Shown here: positions 29,401 through 37,535 of the stretch, in pieces | Numbering within the stretch: the stretch's first letter is position 1 | Layout: every line of letters begins with the position of its first letter | Assembly (NCBI RefSeq): GCF_022414575.1 | Contig: NZ_JADWYQ010000007.1 | Location: 1-64,000 of the forward strand | From: Streptomyces sp. MUM 178J | GTDB lineage: Bacteria > Actinomycetota > Actinomycetes > Streptomycetales > Streptomycetaceae | Length of the DNA stretch: 64,000 nt | Reading direction: 5' to 3' | Position numbers and translations under genes: made by a program | The notes under the pieces: generated by a model | What the model was told of the DNA's origin: nothing | Database searches by the model: none | The model's input: only the letters and a program-made list of their open reading frames with translations

Positions 29401-31933
29401 GGACCTGGCACGCGACAGCCATGTGCTGCAGTTCGCATCGATCGGCTTCGACGTCTTCGTCTTTGAACTGGCGATGGCGCTGTGCCACGGCGGACGGCTG
29501 GTGCTCATCACCGACGAGGCCCGGGTCGCCGGACCGGCGCTCACCGACTTCCTCGCCGAGCAGCGGATCACCCATATGATCCTGCCGCCCTCGCTGGTGT
29601 CCGCGCTGCCGCCGGGCTGCGAACTGCCCGAAGGCTCCACCGTCCTCGTCGGCACCGAGACGGTGCCGCCGGACCTCTTCGAGCGGTTCGGCGCCGCCGC
29701 CCGTCTGATCTGCGCCTACGGCCTCACCGAGGCGACGGTCAACTCCACCCTGTGGCCCTCCCGCGAGCACGGCGGCCGCCCGTCCGGCCGGGTGCCCATC
29801 GGCCGCCCCGACCCCAACACCCGCGCCTACGTGCTGGACGAGCGGCTGCGGCCCGTCCCGCCGGGCGTCGTGGGGGAGCTGTACATCGCCGGGCGCGGCC
29901 TGGCCCGCGGCTACCTCGGCAAGGCGGCGCTCACCTCTGAGCGGTTCACCGCCGACCCGTTCGGCGCGCCGGGCAGCCGCATGTACCGCACCGGTGACCG
30001 CGCCCGCTGGCAGGCGGACGGCAACCTCGACTTCCTCGGCCGGGTCGACACCCAGGTGAAGATCCGCGGCTTCCGCATCGAACTGGGCGAGATCGAGGCG
30101 GCCCTCGTCGCCCACCCCGCGGTGGCCCAGGCCGCCGTGCTGCCCGACCGCGACGGGGACATCGTCCGCCTGGTGGCCTACGCGGTCCCCGAGTCCGGGG
30201 AGCCGGACCCGCAGGAGCTGCGCGCCCATGTCGCCGGGCTGCTGCCCGAGTACATGGTCCCCGCGCTCGTCGTGGCGCTGGGCGGCCCACTGCCGCTGAC
30301 GCCCAACGGCAAGCTGGACCACAAGGCGCTGCCCGCCCCCGACTGGTCCTCGATGACCGGCGGCGCACGCCCGGCCACCGAGACGCAGGCCCGCCTCGCC
30401 GATCTGTTCTGCGAGATCCTCAAGCTGGAAAGCGTCGGAGTGCACGACAACTTCTTCGCGCTCGGCGGCCACTCCATGGCCTCGATGCGGCTGCTCGGCC
30501 GCATCCGCGCCGAGTTCGGGGTCGAGCTGAGCATCCGGGACGTCTTCGACGCGCTGACCGTCGCCGGCCTGGCCGGCAAGCTGGACGGTGCGGCGGCGGC
30601 CCGCCCGGCGCTGCGCCCCGCCGGGGACCGGGCGGAGCCTGCCGCGGCGGCCCCCGTCCAGCGCTGGCAGTGGGAGTCGTACCGCCGCAGTCCCGGCTTC
30701 GACCACGCGCTGACGCTGCGCGCCCCGGCGGGCGGCCTCGACGCGGACGCGGTCGCGGCGGCGCTCGCCGATCTGGCGGCCCGGCACGAGCCGCTGCGCA
30801 CGGCCTTCGCCGAGCGCGACGGCCTACTGCTCCAGCAGCCGGCCCGGGCCCCGGAGCCGACCGTGGAGCGGTGCGCCGACCTGGACGCGCGGCTGAGGGA
30901 ACTCGCCTCCCGGGCGCCCGCCCTGGAACAGGAGGCCCCGCTGCGGGCGCATCTGCTCACCGACCCCGCCGGCAGCCAGGCGCTGCTGCTGACCCTGCAC
31001 TACCTCGCGGTCGACGAGTGGTCCGTGGTGCCGCTGTTCCGCGATCTGACCACGGCGTACGCGGCCCGCGCCGAGGGCCGGGCGCCCGACTGGGAGCCCC
31101 TGCCGGTCACGTACGGGGACTATGCCCGGTGGGCCCGCGAGGTCCTGGGCGACCTCGACGACCCGGACAGCAGGGGAAGGCGTCAGCTCGCCTACTGGAA
31201 GGAGACGCTCCGGGACGCGCCGCAGCGGCTGGACCTCCCCGCCGACGGACCGCGCACGACCTCGCGGGACGCCGGCCATGTGGGCTTCGTACTGGACGAG
31301 GAACTCCACGCTGCCGTGGACGAGCTGGCCCGGGCGACCGGCACCAGCATGTTCATGGTGCTGCACTCGGCGCTCGCGGCGGTGCTCACCGCCCATGGCG
31401 CGGGCGCCGATCTGCCCATCGGCACGATGGTCGCCGGCCGCACCGACGACCAGCTCGCCGACCTGGTCGGCTGCTTCTTCAACACGGTCGTGCTGCGCAC
31501 GGACACCGGGGGCGACCCGACGTTCGCGGAGCTGCTGTCCCGGGTGCGGGAGACCACGCTGAGCGCCCTGGACCGCCAGGAGGTCCCCTTCGAAGAGGTC
31601 GTCAAGGCCGCCGGGCTCGCGCCCGAAGGCCCCCAGGTCATGGTGATCCACCATGAACAGGCCGATCTGGAGCAACTCGAGGGCGGCATGGGCGCGCTCG
31701 AGGCCGTGCCGACCGGCTCGGCCCGGGCCGAACTGACGCTCAGCTTCTACGAGCCGCGCGGGGACGGCCCCGTGCACTGCGGGCTGATCCACGCGACCGG
31801 CCTCCTGGGAGCCGCCAAAGCGCAGCGGCTCGCCGATGAACTCCAGGCGCTGCTGCGCACCGCGGCAGCCGATCCCGGACAGCCGCTGTCGGAGCTGTTC
31901 AACGTAACGTCCACAAGGAGTGACAACGCATGA
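17450..31933 (+). CDS. Four-module hydroxamate siderophore NRPS, C-A-T-C-A-T-C-A-T-C-A-T-C
   Basis: About 4,827 residues from ATG 17450 (MFDVESD); the frame opens 22 codons earlier. Domains by residue: C1 10-430 (HHILVDG), A1 463-960, T1 1011 (LGGDS), C2 1073 (HHIVADG), A2 1534-2025, T2 2074 (LGGDS), C3 2238 (THHLILWDG, second catalytic His replaced by Leu2374), A3 2697-3225, T3 3275 (LGGHS), C4 3338 (HHITTDE), A4 3806-4290, T4 4335 (LGGHS), C5 4402-4827 (HYLAVDE, second His replaced by Tyr4518). Codes read by eye: A1 DVWIVGAVNK, A2 DVWHFSLVDK (Ser), A3 DMENLGLINK (hydroxyornithine, as in coelichelin CchH module 3), A4 DVFILGAVNK. No epimerase, thioesterase or reductase. Predicted chain: X-Ser-hOrn-X, with X probably formyl-hydroxyornithine, fitting foroxymithine. 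The 3' end overlaps the MbtH gene. Confidence 0.95.
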   Translation: MFDVESDRTSASGIPLTGGQSGIWLAQQIEPDSSAYNIVFALDLRGDIDLDRLAAAVRQAVTEAECLHITVTPGEDGPRQTPAAAPFGSLPDVPVVDLRDAADPEEAAAAWMEADRDRPADLARGPLFAQAVLRLSDDRVWWCQRYHHILVDGMGVALITRRAGEIYTAGDDAPAPRDWSLARLVAADREYRDSEQHRQDRAWWREHMAGLPEPVRLVERAPAPMTRRLRRTAELPDADLNLLETAARSAGVRSSRLLIAAVAAYLHRVSGEQDLVLGLPVAARHDAVSADIPGMVSNVVPLRLTVRPGATGAELAADVCRAVGDAVAHGRCRAEDLARDLGLADGVQQLVGPTVNILPRPRSLRFADLDAELDPVWLGAVSDLAVSFAESRGGSGIRVCLDADADVCDEQTLRDHERRFLAVLRALSEDLARPVGHIELTSADERSLLLGTFGVSPREAPELTWPAAFEAQVRRSPDAVALVHEDREMTYAELDAAANRLARHLASRGVRPEDIVGVALPRSPELVVTLLAVMKAGAAYLPLDADHPRDRIAYMLSDAGARTVVTAGALAGELPQTGGITLVRLDDPATADACAALDAAAPGIRIALDQAAYVIYTSGSTGRPKGVVVPHDGVGSLIATAADRIGVTAESRVLQFASVGFDVTVWDLVMSLCTGARIIVVPAERRVAGPALTDYIAEHGATHMILPPSLVSALPQECELPEGAVLVVGTEAVPSELIARWSDRLQVVVAYGLTEASVNSTLWLAEPGRPGPAPIGEPDPNTRAYVLDSALRPAPVGAEGELYIAGRGLARGYLGRMALTAERFVADPYGAPGTRMYRTGDRVRWSADGNLEFLGRADGQIKIRGHRIEPGEVESAFMACHGIAQAAVLVRDDHRGVKRLVAYLVPEAADAAAGTPAADAEGALEADDAVAAARARVADTLPDYMTPSAVVVLDRPLPLTPNGKLDGRALPEPGWTAVSGADAPSTAAEATLAALFADVLGLPAAGVHDSFFELGGDSIVAIQLVNRARAAGLALTPRDVFRQRTVAALARVAGEAAAAASGPAALADLDEDALPVSPLQEGFFFHAEYDAQAADLYLVQELLDLDGPVEVERLRQALQLLLDRHPLLRASFRQLPSGRVVQRIADRATLPWRQADTSTTPLEELLCADRDEPFDLARPPLLRAVLIRDGQRSRLLLTLHHIVADGWSVSVLLRELTAAYRGEQLPEPPAVRPYLSWLAGRDATAAREAWRQALAGLDGPTRLLPALVGAVPDTDADAENAPARPEHVDSRLPEDLVAELTAYARRHGLTLSTVVNGLWGLLLSALTGSQDVVFGTTVSGRTTEVPGLDAAVGLFINTVPARVTPRADETLTDLLVRVQDEQAALLDCQHLGLAEIQRLAGGGELFDTLVVFENYPAGDRATAAEPDALHITGAEVLDAVHYPLALVVEPTGPSAPSAPSGGSLLLRFKHDAARLDTVATAVLAQRFTALLRTLVTAPGRTVAATGLLSRREEQHLAALNATDMPVPEATLVSLIEAQAARTPHAPAVVFDGDALSYAELDRRAEALARRLRARGAGPEQYVAVAVPRSAELMTALLGVLKAGAAYLPVDLDYPADRVAFMLADSGARTVVTTAGAAGRLPVVPGLEHILVDHAQADRDGDADRDVDAPGAPARPAGPDHPAYLIYTSGSTGRPKGVAVTHRAIVNRLAWMQGEYGLAADDRVLQKTPSSFDVSVWEFFWALTRGAAVVLARPDGHRDPAYLAELIRGERITTMHFVPSMLAAFVQVMESAAGAADWAVSLRRVFCSGEALTGPDARRWHELTSRDGRTPVPLHNLYGPTETAVDVTYFPYGGGAELAVPIGRPVWNTRLHILDPLLRPVPDGAPGELYLAGVQLARGYHDRPGLTAERFVADPFGAPGARMYRTGDLVRRRADGAVEYLGRTDRQVKIRGNRIELGEIEAALAALPGVSRAAVIVRDGALVGYAVPAADAAPDADALRDVLADALPPAMTPSAVVTLAELPLTPSGKLDQNALPSPEVAPREAGRAPRDERESALCEIFADVLGMPGIGVDDDFFVLGGDSLTSIAVATRAREQDMALSPRDVFERRTPAGLAAAAAQTARAEAGGTAPAESTPAESTPAESTAAGAPADGAAPDGGVTVSAADAGQAAAALHAVLARAQQSGRAVDPALQALLDQLTAAGTPQEPEAPASLGGLELSAEEAARVEAAAGLPVADIWPLSPLQEGMYFHATYDAGDALDVYLSQETLDFDHRLDGDRLRAACRALLERNASLRAGFTSDGLPRPVQFIADGAEIPLVETDLSGLPADERRTRVEELLSADRRRRFDLTAPPLCRLQLIRLGDGRDRLVVTHHLILWDGWSAWLFLEELFTLYERGGDTAGLPDPGSYRDYLAWLDQQDTARATAAWRQALAGFDEPTLIAPSGRDAGPVIPADHDSVLSLETSDRLRALARRHGLTLNTVLNAAWGLVLSAMTGRGDVAFGTAVAGRPAEVPDVAGIIGMFLNTVPARVSFAPDEPLLDLLRRMQSERAAVMPYEYLGLGALQQETGHRRLFDTLFVLRSADGEERAAALRQRHGITDVSNVDGTHFPLTLIVTPETRLRVTLAARPDLFDEEDAATILARFTAVLERIAGALAEPDAAAARTAGLDLLLPPERAALAASRAAGREPVPDETIADMLTAQVARTPDAVALVFGDRVLTYAELDAHINRIARLLLARGAGPEKVVALALPRSIDMVAALFAVLRTGAAYLPLDLDHPADRLRLMAEDTGPLCLVSTAAVAPTLHGPEGAVAPELILDDAAVAAELAALPGDEIDDAERPAFARGVPDRLEHPAYVIYTSGSTGRPKGVVTPYRGLTNMQLNHQKEIFDPAIASAGGRRLRIAHTVSFAFDMSWEELLWLVEGHEVHICDEELRRDAEALVAYCDRNRVDVVNVTPTYAQLLIEQGLLDQSDQSDQSDQSDQSHQSDPADGAAAAKHRPALVLLGGEAVSDTVWTKLRRTEGVYGYNLYGPTEYTINTLGGSTADSAAPTVGLPIRNTRAHVLDAMLRPVPPGCPGELYIAGTGLARGYHDRPGLTAERFVADPYGEPGERMYRTGDLVRQRPDGLLDFLGRTDDQVKFRGYRIELGEISTALAAHPEIAHAAVVVHETAGAKRLVGYFVPEAAGSERDEELPQRLRDHLKAGLPDYMVPSALAALDTLPLTVNGKLDVKALPAPDFGGTGAGRAPRTPQEETLCALFAEVLGLPEGSVGVDADFFELGGHSLLATRLVSRARTALDAELAIRDLFEAPTAAELAERVAGSQGPARPALTAGERPAELPLSHAQQRLWVIQQIECTSAAYNFPLVMRLRGALDRDAWAAALADVTARHEALRTVFAERDGQAFQRVLPAEQARPAVEHVRAAEDEVPGIVDAAVNRPFDLAAELPLRATVVEVAPDDHVAVILLHHITTDEWSDRPFLRDLEAAYAARLDTGEAPGWEPLPVQYADYALWQQRLLGDPADDGSLAARQLDYWHSTLDGAPEELELPADRPRPARPAFTGSELDITFHAEVHEGLRRLSRETGASMFMVVHAAVAALLHRMGAGTDIPLGAPIAGRSDEALDELVGFFVNTLVLRTDLSGDPSFTELLARVRETDLAAFSHADVPFESVVEKLNPTRSLSRNPLFQVMVGYHVRTGDELRLPGLRAEYVPFRIGSAKFDLVFSFTERLAAEGESGALSCRLEFATELFDRETAQRIGERLSRLAEAFAAAPGQPVSQAEILSGEERQLVLEGFNGAPREVAEDSLPAMFARQVAERPDAVAVVDRSRPVTYARLDARANRIAHLLAARGVGAESVVGVAVPRSADMVATVVAVLKLGAAFLPLDLVHPGDRLSYLVEDSGAALVVGTEPVAGKIPAVAGVPVVLLDEPSVAAELDGLPESAADGGPAGLDQAAYVIYTSGSTGRPKGVVVPHEGIASLVATAVDRMDLARDSHVLQFASIGFDVFVFELAMALCHGGRLVLITDEARVAGPALTDFLAEQRITHMILPPSLVSALPPGCELPEGSTVLVGTETVPPDLFERFGAAARLICAYGLTEATVNSTLWPSREHGGRPSGRVPIGRPDPNTRAYVLDERLRPVPPGVVGELYIAGRGLARGYLGKAALTSERFTADPFGAPGSRMYRTGDRARWQADGNLDFLGRVDTQVKIRGFRIELGEIEAALVAHPAVAQAAVLPDRDGDIVRLVAYAVPESGEPDPQELRAHVAGLLPEYMVPALVVALGGPLPLTPNGKLDHKALPAPDWSSMTGGARPATETQARLADLFCEILKLESVGVHDNFFALGGHSMASMRLLGRIRAEFGVELSIRDVFDALTVAGLAGKLDGAAAARPALRPAGDRAEPAAAAPVQRWQWESYRRSPGFDHALTLRAPAGGLDADAVAAALADLAARHEPLRTAFAERDGLLLQQPARAPEPTVERCADLDARLRELASRAPALEQEAPLRAHLLTDPAGSQALLLTLHYLAVDEWSVVPLFRDLTTAYAARAEGRAPDWEPLPVTYGDYARWAREVLGDLDDPDSRGRRQLAYWKETLRDAPQRLDLPADGPRTTSRDAGHVGFVLDEELHAAVDELARATGTSMFMVLHSALAAVLTAHGAGADLPIGTMVAGRTDDQLADLVGCFFNTVVLRTDTGGDPTFAELLSRVRETTLSALDRQEVPFEEVVKAAGLAPEGPQVMVIHHEQADLEQLEGGMGALEAVPTGSARAELTLSFYEPRGDGPVHCGLIHATGLLGAAKAQRLADELQALLRTAAADPGQPLSELFNVTSTRSDNA
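23836..23880 (+). repeat. 15-bp tandem repeat in the T2-C3 linker
   Basis: Three perfect copies of gcccgccgagtcgac, in frame, encoding a (PAEST)n stretch in a 130-residue linker between T2 and C3 of the NRPS. Every copy is identical at the DNA level, pointing to recent slippage or recombination. Confidence 0.9.
26351..26404 (+). repeat. 9-bp tandem repeat inside adenylation domain A3
   Basis: Four perfect copies of gaccagtca followed by two variants, coding for repeated Asp-Gln-Ser (about residues 2968-2985). They lie between the motif carrying the code residue Asn ([10 protein letters not shown]) and LLGGEAV, a loop of the A domain. The unit keeps the reading frame. Confidence 0.92.
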
Positions 31934-32139
31934 GCACCAACCCGTTCGAAGACCCGCAGGGTCGCTTCCTGGTCCTCGTCAACGACGAGAACCAGCACTC
32001 GCTGTGGCCGTCCTTCGCTCAGGTCCCCGCCGGCTGGCGGACCGTCTTCGGCGAGGACACCCGCGAGGCGTGCGTCGCCTATGTCGAGACCCACTGGACG
32101 GACCTGCGCCCGGCAACCCTGGCGGCCCGGCAGGACTGA
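31930..32139 (+). CDS. MbtH-like protein (CchK-like)
   Basis: 69 residues. Family signature [19 protein letters not shown] at the N-terminus and SLWPxFxxVPAGW, then THWTDLRP at the C-terminus, with the conserved Trp residues in place. MbtH proteins bind and stabilise adenylation domains. Its ATG overlaps the NRPS stop (ATGA), so it is translationally coupled to its partner. Followed by a strong terminator. Confidence 0.97.
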   Translation: MSTNPFEDPQGRFLVLVNDENQHSLWPSFAQVPAGWRTVFGEDTREACVAYVETHWTDLRPATLAARQD

Positions 32140-32169
32140 CGCCGCACCGCCGGCGCCGACGCTGACGCT

Positions 32170-32209
32170 GACGCCGCCCGCGGAGAGGAAGCTCTCCGCG
32201 GGCGGCGTC
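32170..32209 (+). terminator. Terminator after MbtH gene
   Basis: 18-bp perfect stem (32170-32187 pairing with 32192-32209) with a GAAG loop, 31 bp after the MbtH stop. It ends the biosynthetic operon. Confidence 0.85.
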
Positions 32210-32320
32210 GTATTGCGGGGCGGCTGCCCTGGGCCGTGTGCGGCGGGTCCTTCCCCTGCCCCGCCCCTTCCCGTAACTTGGGGCTCCGCCCCCAGACCCC
32301 CCGTACGGCCCGAAGGCCGT

Positions 32321-32373
32321 GTCCTCAATCGCCGGACGGGCTGGATTTCCCAGCCCGTCCGGCGATTGAGGAC
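32321..32373. repeat. Long perfect inverted repeat in intergenic region
   Basis: Two 24-nt arms (32321-32344 and 32350-32373) are exact reverse complements with a 5-nt loop; the inner arm reads ccagcccgtccggcgatt. Around it, gcgcttgaggcgcgggg occurs twice (about 32391-32445). The 407-bp gap 32140-32546 holds no gene, only these stacked hairpins. Confidence 0.85.
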
Positions 32374-32487
32374 AGAAACAGCCCCGTCGGCGCTTGAGGC
32401 GCGGGGGCCAGAGCCCCAGCCTCGCCTGCGCTTGAGGCGCGGGGTGGCGCGGAGCCTCCGCACGGGGTTGGGGCGGAGCCGCAGTCA

Positions 32488-32521
32488 GGCCCGCCCCTCG
32501 CGGTGGCGCAAGGGGCGGGCC
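32488..32521 (-). terminator. Terminator of exporter operon
   Basis: 11-bp stem ggcccgcccct / aggggcgggcc with a 12-nt loop, 25 bp past the stop of the leftward ABC exporter gene. Confidence 0.6.
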
Positions 32522-32546
32522 CTGTCAGCAGTACCGCAGACCGCGG

Positions 32547-34364
32547 TCACACCACCCCGGCGGGCTCCCGCCGGCTGTCGGCCCACGCCGCCCACAGCGT
32601 GGCGTAACGGCCCCCCGACGCGACCAGTTCCTCGTGCGTGCCCGTCTCCACGATCCGGCCCTGGTCGAGGACCACGATGCGGTCCGCGGTGGCGGCCTGC
32701 GGAAGCCGGTGGGCCACCATCAGCCCCGTACGGCCCTCGAGTGCCCGCACCGCCGCCGTCTCCAGCACGCGCGCGCCCGCGCTTCCCGCGTCGGCGGTGG
32801 CCTCGTCGAGGATCGCTATGGGCGGATCGGCCAGCACCAGCCGGGCCAGTGCCAGATGCTGGGCCTGCGTCACGGTCAGGGTGTGCCCGCCCTCGCCGAC
32901 CACCGTGGCGAGGCCGTCGGGAAGCGCGTCGGCCCACTCCAGCGCCCCGACGCGGTCCAGCGCCGCGCGCAGTTCCCCGTCGGTGGCGTCCGGCCTGGCC
33001 AGCCGGAGGTCCTCGGCCAGCGGGCCGGCGAACACATGCACTTCCTGGCTGATCAGGGTCACCGCGCCGCGCACACCCGCGGGCCCCAGGTCCCGGGTGT
33101 CGACCCCGCCCAGGGCGACCGATCCGTTCTGCGGCTCGTGGACGCCGGCGACGACCTTGGCCAGGGTGGTCTTGCCCGCCCCGCTCGCGCCCACCAGCGC
33201 CACCCGCTCGCCGCTGCGCACGTCCAGGCAGACGTCGGTCAGCACCGGACGGCCGGCGGTGTAGGCGTGGCTGAGCGCCGACACCTTGACGGAGCCGTCG
33301 ACGGGGGAGGGCGCCTCTTCCGGCGTCTGCTCGGCCGGGAGCTTGGACACCCCGACGAGGCGGGCGAAGCTGGCGCCCGCCGACTGTGCGTCGTCGAGCA
33401 GGAAGAGCGCCGCGTTCACGGGGTTGAAGAGGCTGTGGAAGTACAGCGCCGCGGCGGTGGCCGTGCCGATGCTGACCGATCCGCTGTCGACGAGCACGAA
33501 GCCGGTGGCGAGCATCGCGGCCAGGCCGACGAACTCCGCGAGATTCAGCCGGGAGAAGAAGCCGGTCACGATGTGGATGCCGCGCAGGGCGATGTCACGG
33601 GCGTCGCGGGACCGCTGGTCCAGCAGCGAGTGGTGCGCGCCGGCCAGCCGGAAGGCGCGCACGGTCCGCACCCCGCCGACGCTGTCGAGCAACTGGTGCT
33701 GCAATGCGCCGGTGGCGAGGCGGTGTTCCGCGTACACGGGGGCGGCACGGCGCATGTACCAGCGCACCGAGAACACCTGCACCGGCATCGCCAGCACCGC
33801 TGCGAGGAGGAAGCGCCAGTCGAGCACGGCGAGCCCGACGAGGGTCAGCACGATGGTGAGGGCGGAGCGGGAGAACTCCGGCAGCGCCTGTCGCACCGAC
33901 TTGGCGATCATGGTGACGTCGCTGGTGACCCGGGAGACCAGGTCCCCGGAGCCGGCCGCCTCGACACGATCCAGCGGCATCCGCAGCGCCCGCTCGATGA
34001 ACTGCTCGCGCAGGGAGGTGAGGACGGTCTCGCCCAGGCGTGCGACGAGGGAGCTGCCGATCGCCGTGGCGACGCCGCGCGCCAGCGCGACCGCGATGAG
34101 CAGCACCAGCGGGACCGTCAGCGACTGCGCGCCCCGCTGCTGTGCCACCAGGTCGACGATGTACCCGAGGAGGGGCGCGGTCAGCAGACCGATCCCGGTG
34201 CCGGCGACCAGCACGGCGATCGCGGCGGCCGTGAGCCGGCCGTGGCCGCGCAGCATCGTGCGGAGGGCCGCCATGCTCTCGGCGCCGGTGGCTGTGGGCA
34301 GGACTGCGCGCTGGGGGCTGGTTCCGCTCATCGTCTCTTCTGTCTGTGGGGTGCCGGACGTCAT
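32547..34364 (-). CDS. ABC exporter half-transporter (CchI-like)
   Basis: 605 residues: N-terminal six-helix exporter domain (about 30-330) and C-terminal ATPase with Walker A GASGAGKTT, a Q-loop region, and Walker B IAILDEATADAGS. The signature loop is degenerate: where LSGGQ is expected it reads LTVTQAQHLALARL. Its ATG overlaps the stop of the upstream transporter gene (ATGA). Coelichelin clusters carry a similar pair, thought to export the siderophore. A degenerate signature in one half suggests that the two proteins form a heterodimer with unequal ATP sites. Confidence 0.9.
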   Translation of the reverse strand: MTSGTPQTEETMSGTSPQRAVLPTATGAESMAALRTMLRGHGRLTAAAIAVLVAGTGIGLLTAPLLGYIVDLVAQQRGAQSLTVPLVLLIAVALARGVATAIGSSLVARLGETVLTSLREQFIERALRMPLDRVEAAGSGDLVSRVTSDVTMIAKSVRQALPEFSRSALTIVLTLVGLAVLDWRFLLAAVLAMPVQVFSVRWYMRRAAPVYAEHRLATGALQHQLLDSVGGVRTVRAFRLAGAHHSLLDQRSRDARDIALRGIHIVTGFFSRLNLAEFVGLAAMLATGFVLVDSGSVSIGTATAAALYFHSLFNPVNAALFLLDDAQSAGASFARLVGVSKLPAEQTPEEAPSPVDGSVKVSALSHAYTAGRPVLTDVCLDVRSGERVALVGASGAGKTTLAKVVAGVHEPQNGSVALGGVDTRDLGPAGVRGAVTLISQEVHVFAGPLAEDLRLARPDATDGELRAALDRVGALEWADALPDGLATVVGEGGHTLTVTQAQHLALARLVLADPPIAILDEATADAGSAGARVLETAAVRALEGRTGLMVAHRLPQAATADRIVVLDQGRIVETGTHEELVASGGRYATLWAAWADSRREPAGVV

Positions 34365-36070
34365 GCCAGGACCACCGCCCGGTAGGTCTCGTCGGCGGTG
34401 AGTTCGTCGTGCCGCCCCTCGGCCGCGGCGACGCCCTGGTCGAGGACCACGACCCGGTCGGCCGTCGCGAGGAGGGCCGGGCTGGTGGTGACCAGAACGG
34501 TGGTGCGGCCCCGGCGGGCGTCGCGCAGCCGTGCGGCGATCCGGGACTCGGTGACGGTGTCCACAGCGGTGGTGGGGTCGTGCAGCACCAGGATGCGCCG
34601 GTCGGCGGCCAGCGCACGGGCCAGGGCCACGCGCTGGCGCTGGCCGCCGGAGAGGGAGCGGCCGCGTTCGGCGAGCACCGTGTCCTCCCCGTCGGGCAGC
34701 AGCCGGGCGACTTCGTCGGCGGCCGAGGCGTGCAGCGCGCCGTCGACGGCGGATGCGTCGACCTCCGGCCCGTCCCCAGCCGCTCCGGCGCGTACGTTGT
34801 CCAGCAGGCTGCTCTCGAACAGTTCGGCGTTGTGGTGGGCGACCAGCACATGGCGGCGCAGTTCGTCAGGATGGAGCCCGGTCAGCGGCATGCCGTCCAG
34901 CTCGATCACGCCGCCGGCCGGGTCGGCCTCCCGGGACAGACAGCGCAGCAGATCGCCCGCGGCGGCCGGGTCCCGGGCGACGATTCCGGTAACGCTGCCG
35001 GGACGGATGTCCAGGTCCACCGAGCGGAGCGCGCCCAGCGAGACTCCGCGCAGACGGATGTGCCCTGACGCGCCGTCGGCCGGTGCGGCGTCGCCGCCCG
35101 CGACGGCGGCGGGCGCGGCCAGCACCTCGGCGATCCTGCGGGCCGACGCGCGGCCCTGGGCGAACTCCGCGTTCACGTAAGTGAGCAGCTGGAAGGGGCC
35201 GAGGAGGAACTGCGCCAGGCCCACCGCGGCGACCAGCTCGCCGATGCTGATGTCGCCCCGCATCGCCAGGTACGCACCCACCAGGCCGATGCCCGCGATG
35301 AAGACCCCGGTCAGGGCGAGGACGGCGCCCTCGTGGCCGGCCCGGCTGCGCGCGGCCCGCAGCGCCGCGGCGAGGGACTCGCGGCTGGTGGCGCGGTAGC
35401 GGGCCACGGCGGCGGACTCGGCGCCCATGCCCTTGAGCACCCGCAGTCCGGAGACCAGGTCGGCGGCCACGCCGGAGGCGTGGGCCGCGCGCTCCTGCTC
35501 GGTCTCGCTGCGCCGTTCCAGCGGCCGGCTGATGCGGTGCCCGAGCCACAGCAGCGGCGGGATGCCGAGCAGCACGAGCAGGCCGAGTGGCACGGAGATC
35601 CGCAGCAGGGCCACCGCGCTGACGGCCAGGGCGGCGATCGCAGAGAGCCCGTACGACATGACGGTGGCGACGGAGCCCACGCGCCGTGCGTCATTGGTGG
35701 CGATGCTGGAGAGTGCGCCGGGCAGTCGGCCGTCGTCGGCGCCGCCGCGGGGGTCGAGCACCCGTGCTGCGAGCTCCAGCCGCAGTTTGTGCGCGGCGTG
35801 TTCGCCGGCGCCCTCGGTGATCCGGGCACTGGTGCGGTAGCACGTGGACAGCACCAGGAACAGCACCGCGAGCACGGTCAGCCAGCGCAGCAGGGTGCCG
35901 GAGGAGCCGGTGGCCACCGCATCGTCGATGATGACGCCGATGACCACGGGCACCAAGGCCTCGCACGCCTGGTGGGTCATGCCGAGCAGGGACGCCGCGG
36001 CCACCCGGCGGCGCTCTCCTCTGATCACCTTGCGGAGGACATGTCCCCCCGTAGGCCCGCCGGCTGGCAT
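34361..36070 (-). CDS. ABC exporter half-transporter (CchG-like)
   Basis: 569 residues from ATG 36070, chosen because GGAGG lies 5 nt upstream; ATGs at 36082 and 36088 are less well placed. Exporter membrane domain to about residue 310, then an ATPase with signature LSGGQRQRVALARAL and Walker B ILVLHDPTTAVD, where His replaces the usual Leu-Asp-Glu pattern (HDP). The Walker A region is poor: the segment SVTGIVARDPAAAGDL replaces a normal GxxGxGK(S/T). So this partner has an intact signature but no Walker A, and the downstream partner has the reverse. The two together would make one complete ATP site. An iron box precedes the operon. Confidence 0.88.
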   Translation of the reverse strand: MPAGGPTGGHVLRKVIRGERRRVAAASLLGMTHQACEALVPVVIGVIIDDAVATGSSGTLLRWLTVLAVLFLVLSTCYRTSARITEGAGEHAAHKLRLELAARVLDPRGGADDGRLPGALSSIATNDARRVGSVATVMSYGLSAIAALAVSAVALLRISVPLGLLVLLGIPPLLWLGHRISRPLERRSETEQERAAHASGVAADLVSGLRVLKGMGAESAAVARYRATSRESLAAALRAARSRAGHEGAVLALTGVFIAGIGLVGAYLAMRGDISIGELVAAVGLAQFLLGPFQLLTYVNAEFAQGRASARRIAEVLAAPAAVAGGDAAPADGASGHIRLRGVSLGALRSVDLDIRPGSVTGIVARDPAAAGDLLRCLSREADPAGGVIELDGMPLTGLHPDELRRHVLVAHHNAELFESSLLDNVRAGAAGDGPEVDASAVDGALHASAADEVARLLPDGEDTVLAERGRSLSGGQRQRVALARALAADRRILVLHDPTTAVDTVTESRIAARLRDARRGRTTVLVTTSPALLATADRVVVLDQGVAAAEGRHDELTADETYRAVVLA

Positions 36071-36098
36071 AGGCTCCTCCATGAACATGACCGGATGG

Positions 36099-36117
36099 TT
36101 AGGTAAGGCTACTCTAA
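36099..36117. promoter_or_regulatory. Iron box upstream of exporter operon
   Basis: ttaggtaaggctactctaa, a DmdR/IdeR-type box 29 bp upstream of the exporter start at 36070. Confidence 0.82.
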
Positions 36118-36230
36118 TCAAGCTTCGGGCCCCTGTCTGCGGCCGGGGCGGGGCGCCGGGCGCGGCCCGCTTTCCGCGTGGTCGCGGGGGATGCGGCCGT
36201 GCCGACCTGCGCGTTGACCCTCGCTGCGGG

Positions 36231-36249
36231 TTCGGTTAGGCTCGCCTAA
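36231..36249. promoter_or_regulatory. Iron box upstream of uptake operon
   Basis: ttcggttaggctcgcctaa, a close match (about 17 of 19) to the DmdR consensus, 70 bp upstream of the first permease start. With the box at 36099 it forms a divergent iron-controlled promoter pair. Confidence 0.87.
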
Positions 36250-36318
36250 GTATCGATCTGTTGTCCGTGCGTCAGATTTCTAGCGGTGCGTCCGAGCTGC
36301 TGCCGGGGGGAGTTGTCG

Positions 36319-37389
36319 TTGTCGGTGGAAGCCCGGGCGGTGTCCGGACAGCGGCCGGCCGCCCCCGCCGTCCTCCCGAGGGCCGGCCGGACGGCCACGG
36401 CGCTCAGGGGTGCGGGCCTGCTCGCGGCCCTCGGCGCGCTCGTCCTGGTGGGGCTGCTCAGCGTCTGGGTGGGCACCAGGGGCATCCCGTTCACCGCGAC
36501 CTGGAGCGCGCTGTGGAACCCGGACGGGTCGGAGACCTCGGTCATCATCCACGACTACCGCATCCCCAGGACCCTCCTCGGGCTGCTCGTCGGCATGGCC
36601 CTCGGCCTGTCCGGTGCGTTGATGCAGGCCCTGACGCGCAATCCGCTCGCCGACCCGGGTCTGCTCGGCATCAGCCTGGGGGCCTCCGCCGGCGTGGTGG
36701 TGGCCATCGCCTTCCTCGGTGTGGGCGCGCTCCTCGGCTATGTCTGGTTCGCGTTCCTCGGGGCGGCCGTGGCCTCGGCAGCGGTGTACCTGCTGGGATC
36801 CTCGGGGCGCAAACTGGCCACGCCCGAGCGGCTGGTCGTGGCGGGCGCCGCGGTGACCGCCGTGCTGTACGCCTTCAACTCGACGGTCCTGCTGCTCTTC
36901 CCGCAGGCGTTCGACAAGTTCCGCTTCTGGACGGTGGGGTCGCTGGCGGGCCGGTACTTCGACGTCGTGTACGTCATCCTGCCGTTCACCGCAGTGGGGC
37001 TGCTGATCGCCCTCGGGCTCGCCCCCTCGCTCAACGCCCTGGCGATGGGCGATCAGGTGGGCCGCGCCCTGGGGCTGAACGTCGGCCGGACCCGGGTGCT
37101 GGGCGCGGTCGCCGTCATGCTGCTGTGCGGCTCGGCCACCGCCGCGGCCGGGCCGATCGGCTTCGTCGGACTCGCCGTTCCGCATGTCGCCCGGTTCGTC
37201 GCCGGCCCCGACCAGCGCTGGGTGCTGGCGTACTCGATGCTGCTCGCGCCGGTCCTGCTGCTGGGCGCCGACGTCCTGGGCCGGGTGCTCGGCGCGCCGG
37301 GCGAGATCCAGGTCGGCATCGTCACCGCGTTCCTGGGCGCCCCGCTGTTCATCGCGCTGTGCCGCCGCCGGAAGCTGGTCATGCTGTGA
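36319..37389 (+). CDS. Ferric-siderophore permease, FecCD type (CchC-like)
   Basis: About 356 residues. I place the start at TTG 36319, 6 nt after GGGGGGAG; GTG 36325 and an upstream GTG at 36286 are alternatives. FecCD features: RIPRTLLGLLVGMALGLSG, then MQALTRNPLADPGLLGISLG, and the C-terminal GPIGFVGLAVPHVAR. Ten or so helices are expected. It pairs with the next permease to import the iron-loaded siderophore presented by the lipoprotein. The stop overlaps a GTG start of the next gene (GTGA). Confidence 0.92.
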   Translation: MSVEARAVSGQRPAAPAVLPRAGRTATALRGAGLLAALGALVLVGLLSVWVGTRGIPFTATWSALWNPDGSETSVIIHDYRIPRTLLGLLVGMALGLSGALMQALTRNPLADPGLLGISLGASAGVVVAIAFLGVGALLGYVWFAFLGAAVASAAVYLLGSSGRKLATPERLVVAGAAVTAVLYAFNSTVLLLFPQAFDKFRFWTVGSLAGRYFDVVYVILPFTAVGLLIALGLAPSLNALAMGDQVGRALGLNVGRTRVLGAVAVMLLCGSATAAAGPIGFVGLAVPHVARFVAGPDQRWVLAYSMLLAPVLLLGADVLGRVLGAPGEIQVGIVTAFLGAPLFIALCRRRKLVML

Positions 37390-37535
37390 GCGACGCGCGT
37401 GAGGCAGCCGGGCGGCAGGTGGGGGCGATGTCCGCGGTTTCGCCGAGCGGGCGGAGAAGCGAACAAGACGATGCTGTGAGCGACGCGCGTGAGGCAGCCG
37501 GGCGGCAGGTGGGGGCGATGTCCGCGGTTTCGCCG
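37381..37535 (+). repeat. 65-bp direct duplication at the permease gene junction
   Basis: 37381-37445 is repeated exactly at 37471-37535, a 90-bp period that keeps frame. The first copy contains the stop of permease 1 overlapping the GTG start of permease 2; the second copy carries the same GTG again, inside permease 2. Confidence 0.97.

Noticed and set aside
17417..30787. Very long open frames on the minus strand opposite the NRPS (up to about 1,770 residues)
   Set aside because: They are antisense shadows of a GC-rich gene; composition is Gly/Arg/Val/Asp-rich without domains, while the plus strand shows ordered NRPS motifs.
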